A stretch of DNA of 37,707 bases. It comes from an uncultured Clostridia bacterium. Its GTDB lineage: Bacteria; Bacillota; Clostridia; Lachnospirales; Bianqueaceae. A model generated the notes under the pieces. The model was not told the origin of the DNA. It did no database searches and worked only from the letters and a program-made list of their open reading frames with translations. This document shows, one piece after another, positions 23,003-31,979 of the stretch (position 1 is the stretch's first letter; each line of letters starts with the position of its first letter). The position numbers and the translations under genes are program-made. The stretch covers positions 1 through 37,707 of the forward strand of contig CALBGL010000145.1 in the NCBI GenBank assembly GCA_937892735.1, in the 5' to 3' direction.

Positions 23003-23695
23003 GGATCATCCCTGCTGCAGGGATATTGCTGAGCCCATGGCTTGCACCGCGCCCTGGATTGGAACACCCCCGCTTATGCGGGGAAAACATCGATCAGATC
23101 GCAAATGATATTGCTGTCCTGGGAACACCCCTGCCCATGCAGGGAAGACTTTACATGGTCGCGCCACTAAAGGGTCACGAAGGAACACCTCCGCTTACGC
23201 GAAGAAAAGGCGTCACTCTCCTCGGCGGCGTGCTCGTCGTGGGATTACTCCCGCTCATGCGAGAAAGACTAGGAAATCGTTTTTCCTGTTTCCGCATCCA
23301 TCGGAACACCCCTGCTTATGCGGGGAAAATACATTCAGTAACATTATCCCATTGACTGCCCAAGGAACACCCTTGCCTACGCAGGGAAGACATTCCATGC
23401 ACAACTCCGACACAGCACCAGCTAGGAGCACCCCCGTCATGCGGGGAATCTCAAATGATCCTCGAAAAGAACAACATCCATGAGGGATCACCCCCGCTTA
23501 TGCGAGGAACACTTGTGGTAAAGGACGGAGAAAAGCCGTGTGGCAGGAACACCCCCGCTCACGCGGGGAAAACCTCACTAACAAACTGGGCGACGCCGTG
23601 AAAGAAGGAACGTCCCTGCTTGCGCGTGGAATACACCATTTTATTCTGGTAACGTCTTACACCCCAGGGATCACCCCCACTTATACCTGGAATAC
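23003..23695 (+). CRISPR. Eroded type I-E-like CRISPR array, no cas genes
   Basis: Eleven recognisable repeats of about 28 bp begin at 23061, 23122, 23182, 23242, 23303, 23364, 23425, 23485, 23546, 23607 and 23668, and a twelfth, poorer one at 23003. The 60-61 bp period (28 plus 32-33) is that of type I-E. The consensus starts GGAACACC, has the stem CCCCGC-TTAT-GCGGGG and ends GGAAAAC. Every repeat differs from every other, mostly by transitions, yet spacing is kept. No cas gene is present in this window. Orientation is inferred from similarity to known I-E repeats, which places the leader on the left. Confidence 0.85.
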
Positions 23696-23758
23696 ACCTC
23701 GAATCCGCGATTATCACGCCTGTACCATCGTTTCGCTTAGCCACTTTTCATAGGCATT

Positions 23759-24407
23759 TCACGCTATGGTTTCCCTCGATTTTCTGATCGGATGCCGTAT
23801 TACGGTTTTCCATTTACTCAGATCACACCGTCTTGGATCACTTAAGTAGATTTCATGATGATGTCTTGTATCCGTAATATCCAATTCATACCCATTCGCT
23901 TTCATATAGTCATGCATGATCTCAACGGTAGCCGGCTCATCATCATAAGGGCCAATGTGCATACACTGTACGCAGAGTCCCTCGTCATAGGACAAAAACT
24001 CTACTTTTGAAAAATCCTGTTTTTTCTTTTTCGTTGCTTCCTGTATCGCCCACTCAAAATCCTCTTTTGTGACAAAGTCTGGCAGTCGAATCATCGATAT
24101 AAAGCGCATATCTTCTTTCCTATTATAATCCATCCCTTTTATGTTTCCCTGCCACCAAAGCCCTTCCAGCGGCGGTATAACATACGTAAAGAAACCGTCA
24201 ATCTTATGCGTTCCCTTGTCACTCATCTTTATAGTAAAGGCAATCCCGTATAATAAACCGATAGAAGTTTTATACTCCCCCCTTTTCTTCGTTCGGATCT
24301 CCTTTTCCTCGGACTGCGATATAGTTCATTTTGGGAATCTCTATAATACTAGGCTTGTTCTTTGGCATATAAAATTCTTTGTATTCTTTTTTGTAATCAA
24401 AAGCCAT
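23759..24407 (-). pseudogene. GyrI-like small-molecule-binding protein, frameshifted
   Basis: The C-terminal 155 residues are open (THKIDGFFTYVIPPLEGLWW, SKVEFLSYDEGLCVQCMHIG, HEIYLSDPRR) and match the GyrI-like/YccR family that binds hydrophobic ligands. The N-terminus is encoded from an ATG at 24407 behind AAAGGAG (DYKKEYKEFYMP, then YIAVRGKGDPNEE). The frame breaks at a run of six G (plus-strand C at 24277-24282); five would restore it, reading on as EYKTSIGLLYGIAF. The single-base change in a homopolymer could be true inactivation, phase variation or a sequencing error. It is last in a minus-strand group with DUF3795 and DUF3784 genes. Confidence 0.8.
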
Positions 24408-24456
24408 TTTCTCTGCTCCTTTGTCCGTGTTATTGTGAGTGGGGCATTTGTCCGGT

Positions 24457-24785
24457 CTACTTGCAATATTTTTTTCTGTTTATTTTGTGTATTACGATGG
24501 ACAAAATGATCATGATGGCAATGATACCAAGCCCAACGCATTATAAAGTCGTTCTGCTGAAAGCTACCATACAATAATAGAAATGCACCTACGCCGCAGA
24601 AAACCACGCACCGTCCAAATAAATGGCGAATTGCTTCCTCATTATAAGTCGCCTTTTCTTCTTGGCTCATGGTATTCCAACCAGCGAGAAATCAGGTGCC
24701 CTTCTGATGATAGATATTCACACCCCACACTACTACTCCCAAGGGAAATTGCCAACGTAAAGATCATTTCAAAGATATTCATCAT
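24457..24785 (-). pseudogene. DUF3784-like membrane protein, broken
   Basis: Pieces in different frames reconstruct a DUF3784 protein: an N-terminal hydrophobic segment (MNIFEMIFTLAISLG), then KGT-stop-FLAGWNTMSQEEKATYNEEAI, a second hydrophobic segment (VVFCGVGAFLLLYG), and a last helix ending IHKINRKKYCK. At least two frameshifts and one in-frame stop lie between them. Its ATG overlaps the DUF3795 stop as ATGA, so the original genes were translationally coupled. The family has no known function. Confidence 0.7.
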
Positions 24786-25120
24786 ATTCCCTCTCTCAAA
24801 TTCTCCATAGCGGACGGATTGTTTTCGTGAATCGGCCTGACCGTCAGACAAGCTTCCAGATCCACGCAGGCCCCGCAGGTAGAAACGTTCTTTTTCACTG
24901 CACATTTCCGAATCTCACACATCTGCTCGCAGAATACTGTTTTCACGCCATCTGCACGACAGCCCTCGCATTGAATATGTTCCGGCAGAATCGGAGCGTG
25001 GTTTAATTCTGCCCATAACTTCGCCGTTTTCTCCCGCAGATCTTGATCATCATTGACAGTCGCCAGATAGGCGTCACATTTCTCGCAGTCCAGTCCGCAA
25101 TAGCCGATCTTATTTTTCAC
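24782..25120 (-). CDS. DUF3795 cysteine-rich protein
   Basis: A 112-aa protein with twelve cysteines, including YCGLDCEKCDAY near the N-terminus, CEGCRADG, FCEQMCEIRKCA and CGACVDLEAC. This spacing is typical of DUF3795, thought to bind metal or an Fe-S cluster; function is unknown. The start is GTG at 25120 behind GGAGGAGG. A promoter (TTGCGA-N17-TACAAT, 25155-25183) lies upstream. It is the only intact gene of the three-gene group. Confidence 0.85.
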   Translation of the reverse strand: MKNKIGYCGLDCEKCDAYLATVNDDQDLREKTAKLWAELNHAPILPEHIQCEGCRADGVKTVFCEQMCEIRKCAVKKNVSTCGACVDLEACLTVRPIHENNPSAMENLREGI

Positions 25121-25154
25121 AGGTCATCTTCCTCCTCCCAGGATCCTTTTGTTC

Positions 25155-25183
25155 ATTGTATCATAAGAGGACCATAGTCGCAA
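25155..25183 (-). promoter_or_regulatory. Promoter of the DUF3795 group
   Basis: On the minus strand: TTGCGA (25178-25183), 17-bp spacer, TACAAT (25155-25160). Confidence 0.6.
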
Positions 25184-25294
25184 TCCTATCCTTTAAAAAT
25201 CTTGCAGATCGTATATGATCGTATATTTTCGAAAGCAGCAGAGAATCTCTTATGACCGATCCATACGCTTTCAAAAGGCTTTTCTAAAAACTAT

Positions 25295-26476
25295 TGTTGG
25301 GGTACAATAGATAGGTAACAAAAAAATAAGAACAAGGATTCACCTTGATGCGATATATTGGAGTTGTCAAGAAACCAATCATCAAATCAAAAGGAGAATC
25401 CTTGTATGTCAAGTTTATCACATCCGAAATACCAGCGTCAACGAATTATTAAATATGCCCAGAAACATTCTGTGACCGAAACAGCAATCCACTATCACGT
25501 GAGCAGAAAGACGGTATATAAATGGCTTTCCAGATACGATGGAACATTAGGCAGTTTGGAAGATCGAAGTCACAGACTCAAAACGTTTCCCAGGAGCCAT
25601 ACGGAACAGGAGCTCCGTCAGATCCGACGCCGATTAAAGAAATATAAATGGTCGGACTTGCTCCTGGCATACCAGGAACTGGTAGAAAGAGATGGTTATA
25701 CACGCAGCTATGGCGGGTTTAAACGGGTTGCAGCCCGGTTAAAGGCAATGAAATCATCGAAAAAGAAGAAAAGAAAACGAAAGCTGAAATCATATCAACG
25801 AGCAGACTATCCAGGACAAAAAATACAGATTGATGTGAAGTATGTGCCTTCGTATTGCATAGCCGGCGGGGGAAAATATTATCAATATACTGCCGTGGAT
25901 GAGTGCAGCAGATGGACGTATCGGGAGATGTATGATGAGCATAGCACCTATAGTTCCAAAGATTTTCTGGAGAAGTTGATACGGCATATGCCATTTCCGA
26001 TCCGGGAAGTGCAGACGGATAATGGAACCGAATTTACAAACCGTTTGCTCGTGATCAAGAGTAAGCATTTCACGATGTTTGAAGAAGCCCTCATGGAACT
26101 GGGGATCCGGTATCATCGGATACAGATCGCAACCCCCAGGCATAATGGAAAAGTGGAGCGCCAGCACCGGACAGATGAAGAACGGTTTTATAAACATATG
26201 CGGATGTATAACTTGGAAGATGGGAGAAAACAGCTGGAAGTATATCAGAAGAAATCCAACAATTACATCAAAACCTGTCTTGGAATGAGAAGTCCGAATA
26301 CGATTGTAAGCATGTACCAGGGAGTAATGTTCTAAAGCGACCAGAGAAGCTGCCGCAGAAAGCCATATATCAGAACGAGAATGTCAAGGTCAGGTGATAT
26401 TCCTGTGGGTGGAACTCCACCTTACCATTGACATTTCTTTCAAGGTGAAGTGTTACCAATCATTGACACCCATACA
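25295..26476 (+). mobile_element. IS481-like insertion sequence, apparently intact
   Basis: About 1.18 kb with imperfect 26-bp terminal inverted repeats: left 25295-25320 (TGTTGGGG...GGTAACA) and right 26451-26476, 18 of 26 positions matching. One transposase gene fills the interior. The 8-mer CTATTGTT occurs at 25291-25298 and 26481-26488 and may be a target duplication, but it does not line up exactly with the inverted-repeat ends, so boundaries are uncertain by a few bases. Confidence 0.75.
25406..26335 (+). CDS. IS481-like transposase (DDE integrase core)
   Basis: A 309-aa transposase with an N-terminal helix-turn-helix (AIHYHVSRKTVYKWLSRYDG), a basic linker (KKKKRKRK) and an rve integrase core. 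The DDE residues are D143 (QIDVKYVP), D205 (VQTDNGTEF) and E251 (RHNGKVERQH). The ATG at 25406 follows AAAAGGAG by 10 nt; the longer frame from 25358 lacks such a site. All catalytic residues are present, so it may be active. Confidence 0.88.
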   Translation: MSSLSHPKYQRQRIIKYAQKHSVTETAIHYHVSRKTVYKWLSRYDGTLGSLEDRSHRLKTFPRSHTEQELRQIRRRLKKYKWSDLLLAYQELVERDGYTRSYGGFKRVAARLKAMKSSKKKKRKRKLKSYQRADYPGQKIQIDVKYVPSYCIAGGGKYYQYTAVDECSRWTYREMYDEHSTYSSKDFLEKLIRHMPFPIREVQTDNGTEFTNRLLVIKSKHFTMFEEALMELGIRYHRIQIATPRHNGKVERQHRTDEERFYKHMRMYNLEDGRKQLEVYQKKSNNYIKTCLGMRSPNTIVSMYQGVMF

Positions 26477-26545
26477 AAATCTATTGTTTTTTATTCATTT
26501 TCCTCTTGACATATCTCCGCTGGACTTTCTCAGAGCTCCCTATGT

Positions 26546-26920
26546 TTACATTATACAGGAAGCTCCTCTAGATAACTTTACGGAGTTGAAATCTCCATGA
26601 GTATTATACACCCTTATCCAACTTCGGAGCGTTTTTTTATCCCTCATCCCATATTCTGTGCTGACCTCCCTCAGGCTTCCTTCTCCCGCCAGATAGTCCT
26701 GCACCGCCTGTAGCCTTAATTCAGGGCTGTACATGTGGTTCTTCCTACTTGGTAGAAAGGCTGCCGCTCCTTCTGCCTTGTACTGCATGACCCACTGCCG
26801 AAGTGTTTCATGAGATACACCAGCCTCTGCTGCCGCACTATTTAGGCTCACCTTTCCATTCATATATTGGCGGATAATTTTAACCTTCTCTTCCAGACTT
26901 AGTTTTGACTTTTGTGACAT
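26546..26920 (-). pseudogene. IS3-type transposase OrfA, C-terminally truncated
   Basis: A 124-aa frame with two HTH units (LSLEEKVKIIRQYMNG...VSHETLRQWVMQYK and SPELRLQAVQDYLAG...DKKTLRSWIRVYN), as in the longer OrfA proteins of IS3-family elements. The sequence departs from the family after NTHGDFNSVK and ends at GASCIM, so the third HTH and coiled coil are missing, and no OrfB follows. It is a remnant. Its start codon is preceded by a 24-bp perfect hairpin that contains its ribosome binding site. Confidence 0.75.
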
Positions 26921-26924
26921 GACA

Positions 26925-26984
26925 ATGCTCCCTTTATGAGAGACAGTGTTTTTTCTTTTTCACTGTCTCTCATAAAGGGAGCAT
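26925..26984. other. Perfect 24-bp hairpin over the OrfA ribosome binding site
   Basis: Arms 26925-26948 and 26961-26984 are perfectly complementary around a 12-nt T-rich loop. On the minus strand the second arm ends AGGGAGCAT four bases before the ATG at 26920, so AGGGAG is buried in the stem. Readthrough mRNA would hide the site, a known way for insertion sequences to avoid impinging transcription. Confidence 0.8.
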
Positions 26985-27102
26985 ATCATTTCATCATAAT
27001 GAGAAGCCGAGCAAAAATCAACCATTTTCTTTCATTTTTCTATTTTTTTACAATCTCTGGGTTATAATTGGGGAGCTTTTGAGTCTTGACATGGTGATAC
27101 CG

Positions 27103-28817
27103 GTAAGCGGTGCACCAAACGTCGTAGTGACACCTCCATCCCTTTCTGCTATACCCTAGCCAAAGGTTCTGAGGTGTCGAAATATCGAGACGCACACTAA
27201 GAAGCGGTACCAGATCCTTATCCTGTATCACTTCTGTTGTGCGGTTTCGGTTTTCTCTCAAGCTTAGGGCTGCTCTGCTGGTTCTTCCGGCTTCACACCG
27301 GATTTCTTCTCTCGCAGCCGACATTCCTGCGGCAGTTCCTTAGACCGGGGCATGTATCGGTCCAGCAGCTCCGGCTTGCTCTGGTAGGTATCTCCGATAT
27401 TGGATAGCTCACTCAGCAGGTATTTCAGGTACTCGTATACATCCAGCTGGTTTCGTTGCGCGCTCAATACTAGGGTATATACGATCCCGTTGGCATGCGC
27501 TCCCTCCGGAGTGTCCGAAAACAGCCACGCTCTACATCCTGTCGCAAAGGGACGGATGGTTGCCTCACACCAGTTATTGGTCAGTCCAGCCTCCCATCCT
27601 CTAAGAAGCACTCCAAGCCTTCTTTCTGGTTTTGTGCATACTTCAGTGCCTTCGTGAGCTCTTCGTTTGCGCTAGGCGTTGCTGCGTTCTCCTCTATCCA
27701 GGTCCAGAAAGCATCCAAGCTGGTACGGCTCTCTTCCTGACGTATCCACTTCTTTTTCTCATACGACAGATCCTGGATGTGTGCTTCCATATCGAACAGT
27801 TCTCCGATTCGCCTCCTCGCCTCGGCGCCAGCGGATCCCGGGGTCTCTCGCTTTTGGGAATCTAATGGGATGCTGTCTACAAACTTTCGTCTCACATGTA
27901 CCCAGCACAGGCTCCGCGTGATGCCTTCAATCTTATTGTAGGCGTCATAGGCATCTGACATCAGATCGCCGTGGAAGCCAGACAGCAGACCCTTGGCGGT
28001 CTCCCGACTACGGCTTCTAGCGTACTGGAAGTATACCACCTGTCTCTCTTCGCTGCATCCGCTGCACATCACCCACATGTACGAATCGCTGCTAGATTCC
28101 TTTCCTGGCTCCTTGTTGCATTGGATCCTCGTCTCGTCCATGTGTAGCGCCTCACAGCCCAGCAGTTCCTCATGGATCCGCTGGGCTGTGAGGCTCCAAC
28201 CTCTCTCCGCAAACGCGGATCGTCAAACGAGACATCTCGCTGCTGTGCAGATTCACTCCCAAACGATACCATTCCTTCTCCTGTCTGGCAAAGGGTACGC
28301 CCAGTACAAATTTCTGGTACATGATCTCCGCCATCAGGAAAGCGCTGACCAGTGGCTTCGGTACGGACGCAGCCTCGAAGTGATCGGTCGGATTGTCGCT
28401 GTTCTCGCTGCCGCACTGAAAGGGATCCAGATAGAATCGGCTTCGCACCAGTGTGCTGAGTTTGGGTATCTACTTGCGGAAGTCTGTGGCTCCGCATGCC
28501 AGATCGACGTGTTCTGTCCCGTCGATGAGTCAGCGCATCATAGCTGTTTGAGAACCTACATCACCCGGCTCAGCGTTTCGGTCTGTACATGATCAGGAAT
28601 ATAAATCCTCATGCCCTGATAGAAGACCATGATCCGGTTATCGCTTATCTGAACGCGGTTGGATACGGATGTGCCAATGGGAAACACCTTTGTGAAATGG
28701 GGCTTTTCGTTCTGTTTTCTGATATCCATTGGGAATCCTTCTTAATGATTTTATTTTCAAGAATGAGTATAGCAAAAAACAGGAGAACGGAAAAGACGGG
28801 GTTGGTGTACCGCTTAC
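27103..28817 (-). mobile_element. Internally deleted IS66-family element
   Basis: Terminal inverted repeats remain: GTAAGCGGTGCACCAA at 27103 and, on the opposite strand, GTAAGCGGTACACCAA ending at 28817. At about 1.7 kb it is shorter than typical full IS66 elements (roughly 2.5 kb). The interior holds broken pieces of tnpA, tnpB and tnpC. The eight bases flanking each end differ, so no target duplication is visible. Its right end lies 16 bp from the ferredoxin gene's stop. Confidence 0.75.
27264..28690 (-). pseudogene. IS66 tnpA/tnpB/tnpC remnants
   Basis: Reading from the right: a piece resembling the TnpA C-terminus (about 28690-28570), a TnpB N-terminus (TEHVDLACGATDFRK, then an in-frame TAG, then LVRSRFYLDPFQCGS) near 28530-28410, directly fused to TnpC (VPKPLVSAF, YQKFVLGVPFARQEKEWYRLGV). 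TnpC continues in other frames with MDETRIQCNKEPG, LMSDAYDAYNKIEG and LTNNWCEATIRPFATGCRAW. Frameshifts near 28195 and 27600 and the tnpB-tnpC fusion mean no functional transposase. Confidence 0.75.
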
Positions 28818-28832
28818 AAATCAATTACCTAC

Positions 28833-29261
28833 CTACATTCTTCCTTCATCACTTACTTTCACTGGACACACACTAATACATTTAAAGCATCTAACACATT
28901 TATCCGCGTCAACTACGGGGTATAGGAATCCCTCTTCACAAGGGCGCATTACTATTGCCTGTACTGGACAGACTGCATAGCAAGCTGTGCAACCACAACA
29001 GTCTTCTCTTTTACTGTATAACTCTGGAAGATCTCTCTCGCAGTCTTTTCCGCACATCTGAGCTTTACCATTTCTCCCTATTTTCACATTAAAATATCGT
29101 GTAGAAGTATGTGGGGTATGATCACTGGCCGTTATTTCGTAATTATTGTCAGGGTCAGGCTGAGAGAAATCAGGCATAAAAGAGCCATCAGCATATTGGT
29201 ATAGGCGCTCAAAATGTGCCAGAGGCAATTCAGCTGTTTTGACCTTTGTGAATAGTTTCAT
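28833..29261 (-). CDS. Ferredoxin-like protein with two [4Fe-4S] motifs
   Basis: A 142-aa protein. The C-terminal part carries two perfect [4Fe-4S] motifs: C88-x2-C91-x2-C94-x3-C98-P and C122-x2-C125-x2-C128-x3-C132-P. In the usual polysaccharide-locus proteins this ferredoxin unit is fused to an FrhB-like domain; here the frame stops ten residues after the last cysteine. The N-terminal 80 residues match nothing I know. GAGGTGA precedes the ATG by 8 nt. An FrhB-like protein lacking a ferredoxin is encoded at 34276-35286. Either the two work as separate subunits, or this gene lost its C-terminus by rearrangement next to the IS66 remnant. Confidence 0.75.
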   Translation of the reverse strand: MKLFTKVKTAELPLAHFERLYQYADGSFMPDFSQPDPDNNYEITASDHTPHTSTRYFNVKIGRNGKAQMCGKDCERDLPELYSKREDCCGCTACYAVCPVQAIVMRPCEEGFLYPVVDADKCVRCFKCISVCPVKVSDEGRM

Positions 29262-29315
29262 GTATATGTCACCTCAATTCCATGCATATCTAAAATACTT
29301 AAAAATGTTTTACTG

Positions 29316-30851
29316 TTACAGATTTTCTCTAATTTTAGCTATAATCCTATTCCTTTCATGCTTATCAAATGCAACAAAGAGATGGATAAATAAACCAAAA
29401 ATAACATCCACGCAAGCTTCAGCTATAAGTGTTGCCCAGTTATGCGGCATATAAACGCAAGATATAGCGTAAAAAAGAATGGCGAGAATGAAACATGATA
29501 TAAGGTGGCGAAACACAGCTGGATAAAAGCTCTTCCAAAGAATATCAAGACATTTTGCCATGTACAAAGGGTTAAAAATCAAGTTAGTTACCGAACTTAT
29601 AACAGCAGTTGTTAAAACAACTGCATAAATTCCTAATTCTGTATATTCTATAAGAACAAACATGCTCCCTACATTCATAATTCCGCCAATAATCGTTATA
29701 ATACATGGTAGTTTTATTTTAACAGTTAGCGTATAGATATAATATAAAGGACAAATCACGCCTTCACCAAGGCAACTTATAACGGTAAGCATAGTCAATA
29801 TGTAAACAAGATTGGTATCCTGGTCTGGAATCCATAAGGTAAAATAAACTCTTCCAAGTGAAAAAAAAACAGCAAAAGCAACACTAGAAATAAACCCAGA
29901 CACTTTCATTGAAAACCTAAGTTCGCGAAGCAAGCCATCCTTGTCTCTGTCAGAATACTTTTTAAGAAAAGTAGGTTGAAACGGTTGCGAAATGAGCTGA
30001 TATAAAGTGCTAAACATTGTACCAATTGTCTTTGCATACGACAATTGACCCATTGAAAAAGATGAAATCATAAGATTTGTAATAATCAAATCTAGTCCCG
30101 AATTAAGAGCATTTCCCAAACTGTTAAATGAACTCCACATTCCATTTCCAACTAGCGTTTTAACTGCATTCATAGAAAACCAATTTTGCTTTACTCTCAA
30201 TTCTGGTGTAAATACTCTTGTCATAATATAATTAGAAGCAAAGATTACACAAGCAGCAACGGCTATTGACACACCTATAAACCATAACTTAGTACCGAAG
30301 ACTGTAAAAAGTATTATTATTGTTAGTGCTTCAGTAATATAGGATAAACCCTTTATTATTCCCGTCAAGTCTAATCTATTTTTTATATAAGCTGCTGCTG
30401 TGAATGCAGTTCCTGTTGCAGTTATAGCAAAATTAATAAAAACAAATACAAACAGTGCTTTTACATCAGTTGTTAAGTTTTCTGGTATATTAATAAGCCG
30501 CTCCAAAAAGCAAATAACAAAAAAAGCTACAATCATTATTAGAACAGTAAGAAATATATCAGCATAGAATACGGAACTAAAATACTCATTAGACCTTTTA
30601 ATATTGCCTCGATGATATTCTATTGAAATATATCTTGCAGCATACGAATTTAAAGCGGTTGCCAAAATCATAGCATAATTAGCAAAATTTCTTGCTAAGG
30701 AAATAAAGCCATATGCATCGGTACCAATATTATTCGTAATATATGGAGCCAGAAAAAAATTGATTAAATAACTAATAGCAAAAGAAGTTCCTGTGAAAAA
30801 CATAGTTATGAATAGTTGAAGTTTATTATTTCTTTTATATTTTAATTTCAT
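29316..30851 (-). CDS. Polysaccharide flippase (Wzx-like, MOP superfamily)
   Basis: A 511-aa membrane protein with about 14 hydrophobic segments, starting FAISYLINFFLAPYITNNIG followed by YGFISLARNFANYA, the typical N-terminus of lipopolysaccharide/teichoic-acid-type Wzx exporters. It should flip undecaprenyl-linked repeat units across the membrane. The ribosome binding site (TAGGTAG) is weak. It follows the glycosyltransferase gene by 15 bp in the polysaccharide operon. Confidence 0.88.
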   Translation of the reverse strand: MKLKYKRNNKLQLFITMFFTGTSFAISYLINFFLAPYITNNIGTDAYGFISLARNFANYAMILATALNSYAARYISIEYHRGNIKRSNEYFSSVFYADIFLTVLIMIVAFFVICFLERLINIPENLTTDVKALFVFVFINFAITATGTAFTAAAYIKNRLDLTGIIKGLSYITEALTIIILFTVFGTKLWFIGVSIAVAACVIFASNYIMTRVFTPELRVKQNWFSMNAVKTLVGNGMWSSFNSLGNALNSGLDLIITNLMISSFSMGQLSYAKTIGTMFSTLYQLISQPFQPTFLKKYSDRDKDGLLRELRFSMKVSGFISSVAFAVFFSLGRVYFTLWIPDQDTNLVYILTMLTVISCLGEGVICPLYYIYTLTVKIKLPCIITIIGGIMNVGSMFVLIEYTELGIYAVVLTTAVISSVTNLIFNPLYMAKCLDILWKSFYPAVFRHLISCFILAILFYAISCVYMPHNWATLIAEACVDVIFGLFIHLFVAFDKHERNRIIAKIRENL

Positions 30852-30866
30852 AATATCTACCTATGA

Positions 30867-31979
30867 TTATCCTTTTGCGAATGTGATAATATCTAGTGCG
30901 ATTTTTTTCCAATCAAGTTTCTTTTTATATAGATGTATTAACTCACGCTGCTTTTCACGTAATTTAGGATTATCAATCACTTCTATCATCTTATTAGCAA
31001 GATCTTCTTCATCTTCCACTTTAAAGAAAATGCCAATATTGCCTTCATCCAATTGCTCTTTTAAAACTGATACATCAGAAGCAATGATCGTGTTCTCATA
31101 TTGATAAGCAACTTGAATTACTCCTGATTGGCATGCATCTATGTATGGTAAGACAACTACAACATTCGGTCCAGAAAAAATACTACTAACTTCAGAGTCG
31201 TCCACATATCTATTTTCGATGTAAACATTTGAAAGATCGCTTAGTTCTTTACTATATTCTTCAAGATCTCCTGCTCCGATTATTCGTAATGTGATACTAT
31301 TTCTAATTGCAAAGACCTTCTTAAAAGCTCGTATAAGAACGTGCAATCCTTTATATCGACGTATCAAACCAAAGAAGAGAAAATTGATGCAAGACTCATC
31401 ATAAGGTGGAACTAATGGATGAGATATGTATTTATCATATTCATCCATCAATCCTAATGGGACATATTTAATTCTTGAAACAGGATATCCATATTCCCTT
31501 TCTATCAGAGGGATATATGATTTAGTTAAAACAATTACCTTATCTGACTGACAAATATGCTTTTTATAAAGATACCTGAGATATTGCTTTTCATCACTAT
31601 GCATTTCTGGATTATGACAAATTGTAATGACTGAGTTATAATTTATAGCGTTTTCTATCATATGCGCCCAGTGATGATACATTGGTCTCAAAACAAAGTC
31701 AAATACTAAACTGCCAAAGAAATTCGAAATATACTTACTAGTCCATAAAGGAAATTTAAGTGTCTTTACTGCAAAATCAATTTTATTTTTGTTTTGGTAG
31801 TTTGTGACAAAACATATATTCTTTTTTCCGAATTCAGAAATCCATTCTTCGTTTCCTGCTACATTAGCCGATAATACGGCATATACATTACATTTGTTTT
31901 TTTTCATCGCCTTAGCTAGCGAAAGTGCAATAAGTCGTCCAGCACCATCAGTACCCATATAATTAAATAAGATATTCAA
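30867..31979 (-). CDS. Glycosyltransferase family 4 (GT-B fold)
   Basis: A protein of about 370 aa. The N-terminal domain has MGTDGAGRLIALSLAKAM, and the C-terminal domain has FFGLIRRYKGLHVLIRAF and the donor-site region QSGVIQVAYQYENTIIASDV, as in GT4 enzymes of polysaccharide loci. The proposed start is TTG at 31979 (protein starting NILFNYMGT), preceded by GAAAGG; an ATG at 32012 would add 11 residues without a clear site. The donor and acceptor sugars cannot be read from sequence. An AT-rich decayed stretch of about 0.9 kb lies upstream. Confidence 0.82.
   Translation of the reverse strand: MNILFNYMGTDGAGRLIALSLAKAMKKNKCNVYAVLSANVAGNEEWISEFGKKNICFVTNYQNKNKIDFAVKTLKFPLWTSKYISNFFGSLVFDFVLRPMYHHWAHMIENAINYNSVITICHNPEMHSDEKQYLRYLYKKHICQSDKVIVLTKSYIPLIEREYGYPVSRIKYVPLGLMDEYDKYISHPLVPPYDESCINFLFFGLIRRYKGLHVLIRAFKKVFAIRNSITLRIIGAGDLEEYSKELSDLSNVYIENRYVDDSEVSSIFSGPNVVVVLPYIDACQSGVIQVAYQYENTIIASDVSVLKEQLDEGNIGIFFKVEDEEDLANKMIEVIDNPKLREKQRELIHLYKKKLDWKKIALDIITFAKG

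Noticed and set aside
22873..23355. 160-codon frame across the CRISPR repeats
   Set aside because: It arises from the 60-61 bp repeat period and has no start signal.
25291..26488. CTATTGTT direct repeats as the definite target duplication of the IS481-like element
   Set aside because: They overlap the left inverted repeat and are offset on the right, and AT-rich 8-mers match by chance, so they are only mentioned as possible.
28589..28876. 95-codon plus-strand frame as a separate gene
   Set aside because: It overlaps the IS66 inverted repeat and tnpA/tnpB remnants read on the other strand, and the ferredoxin gene's 3' end.
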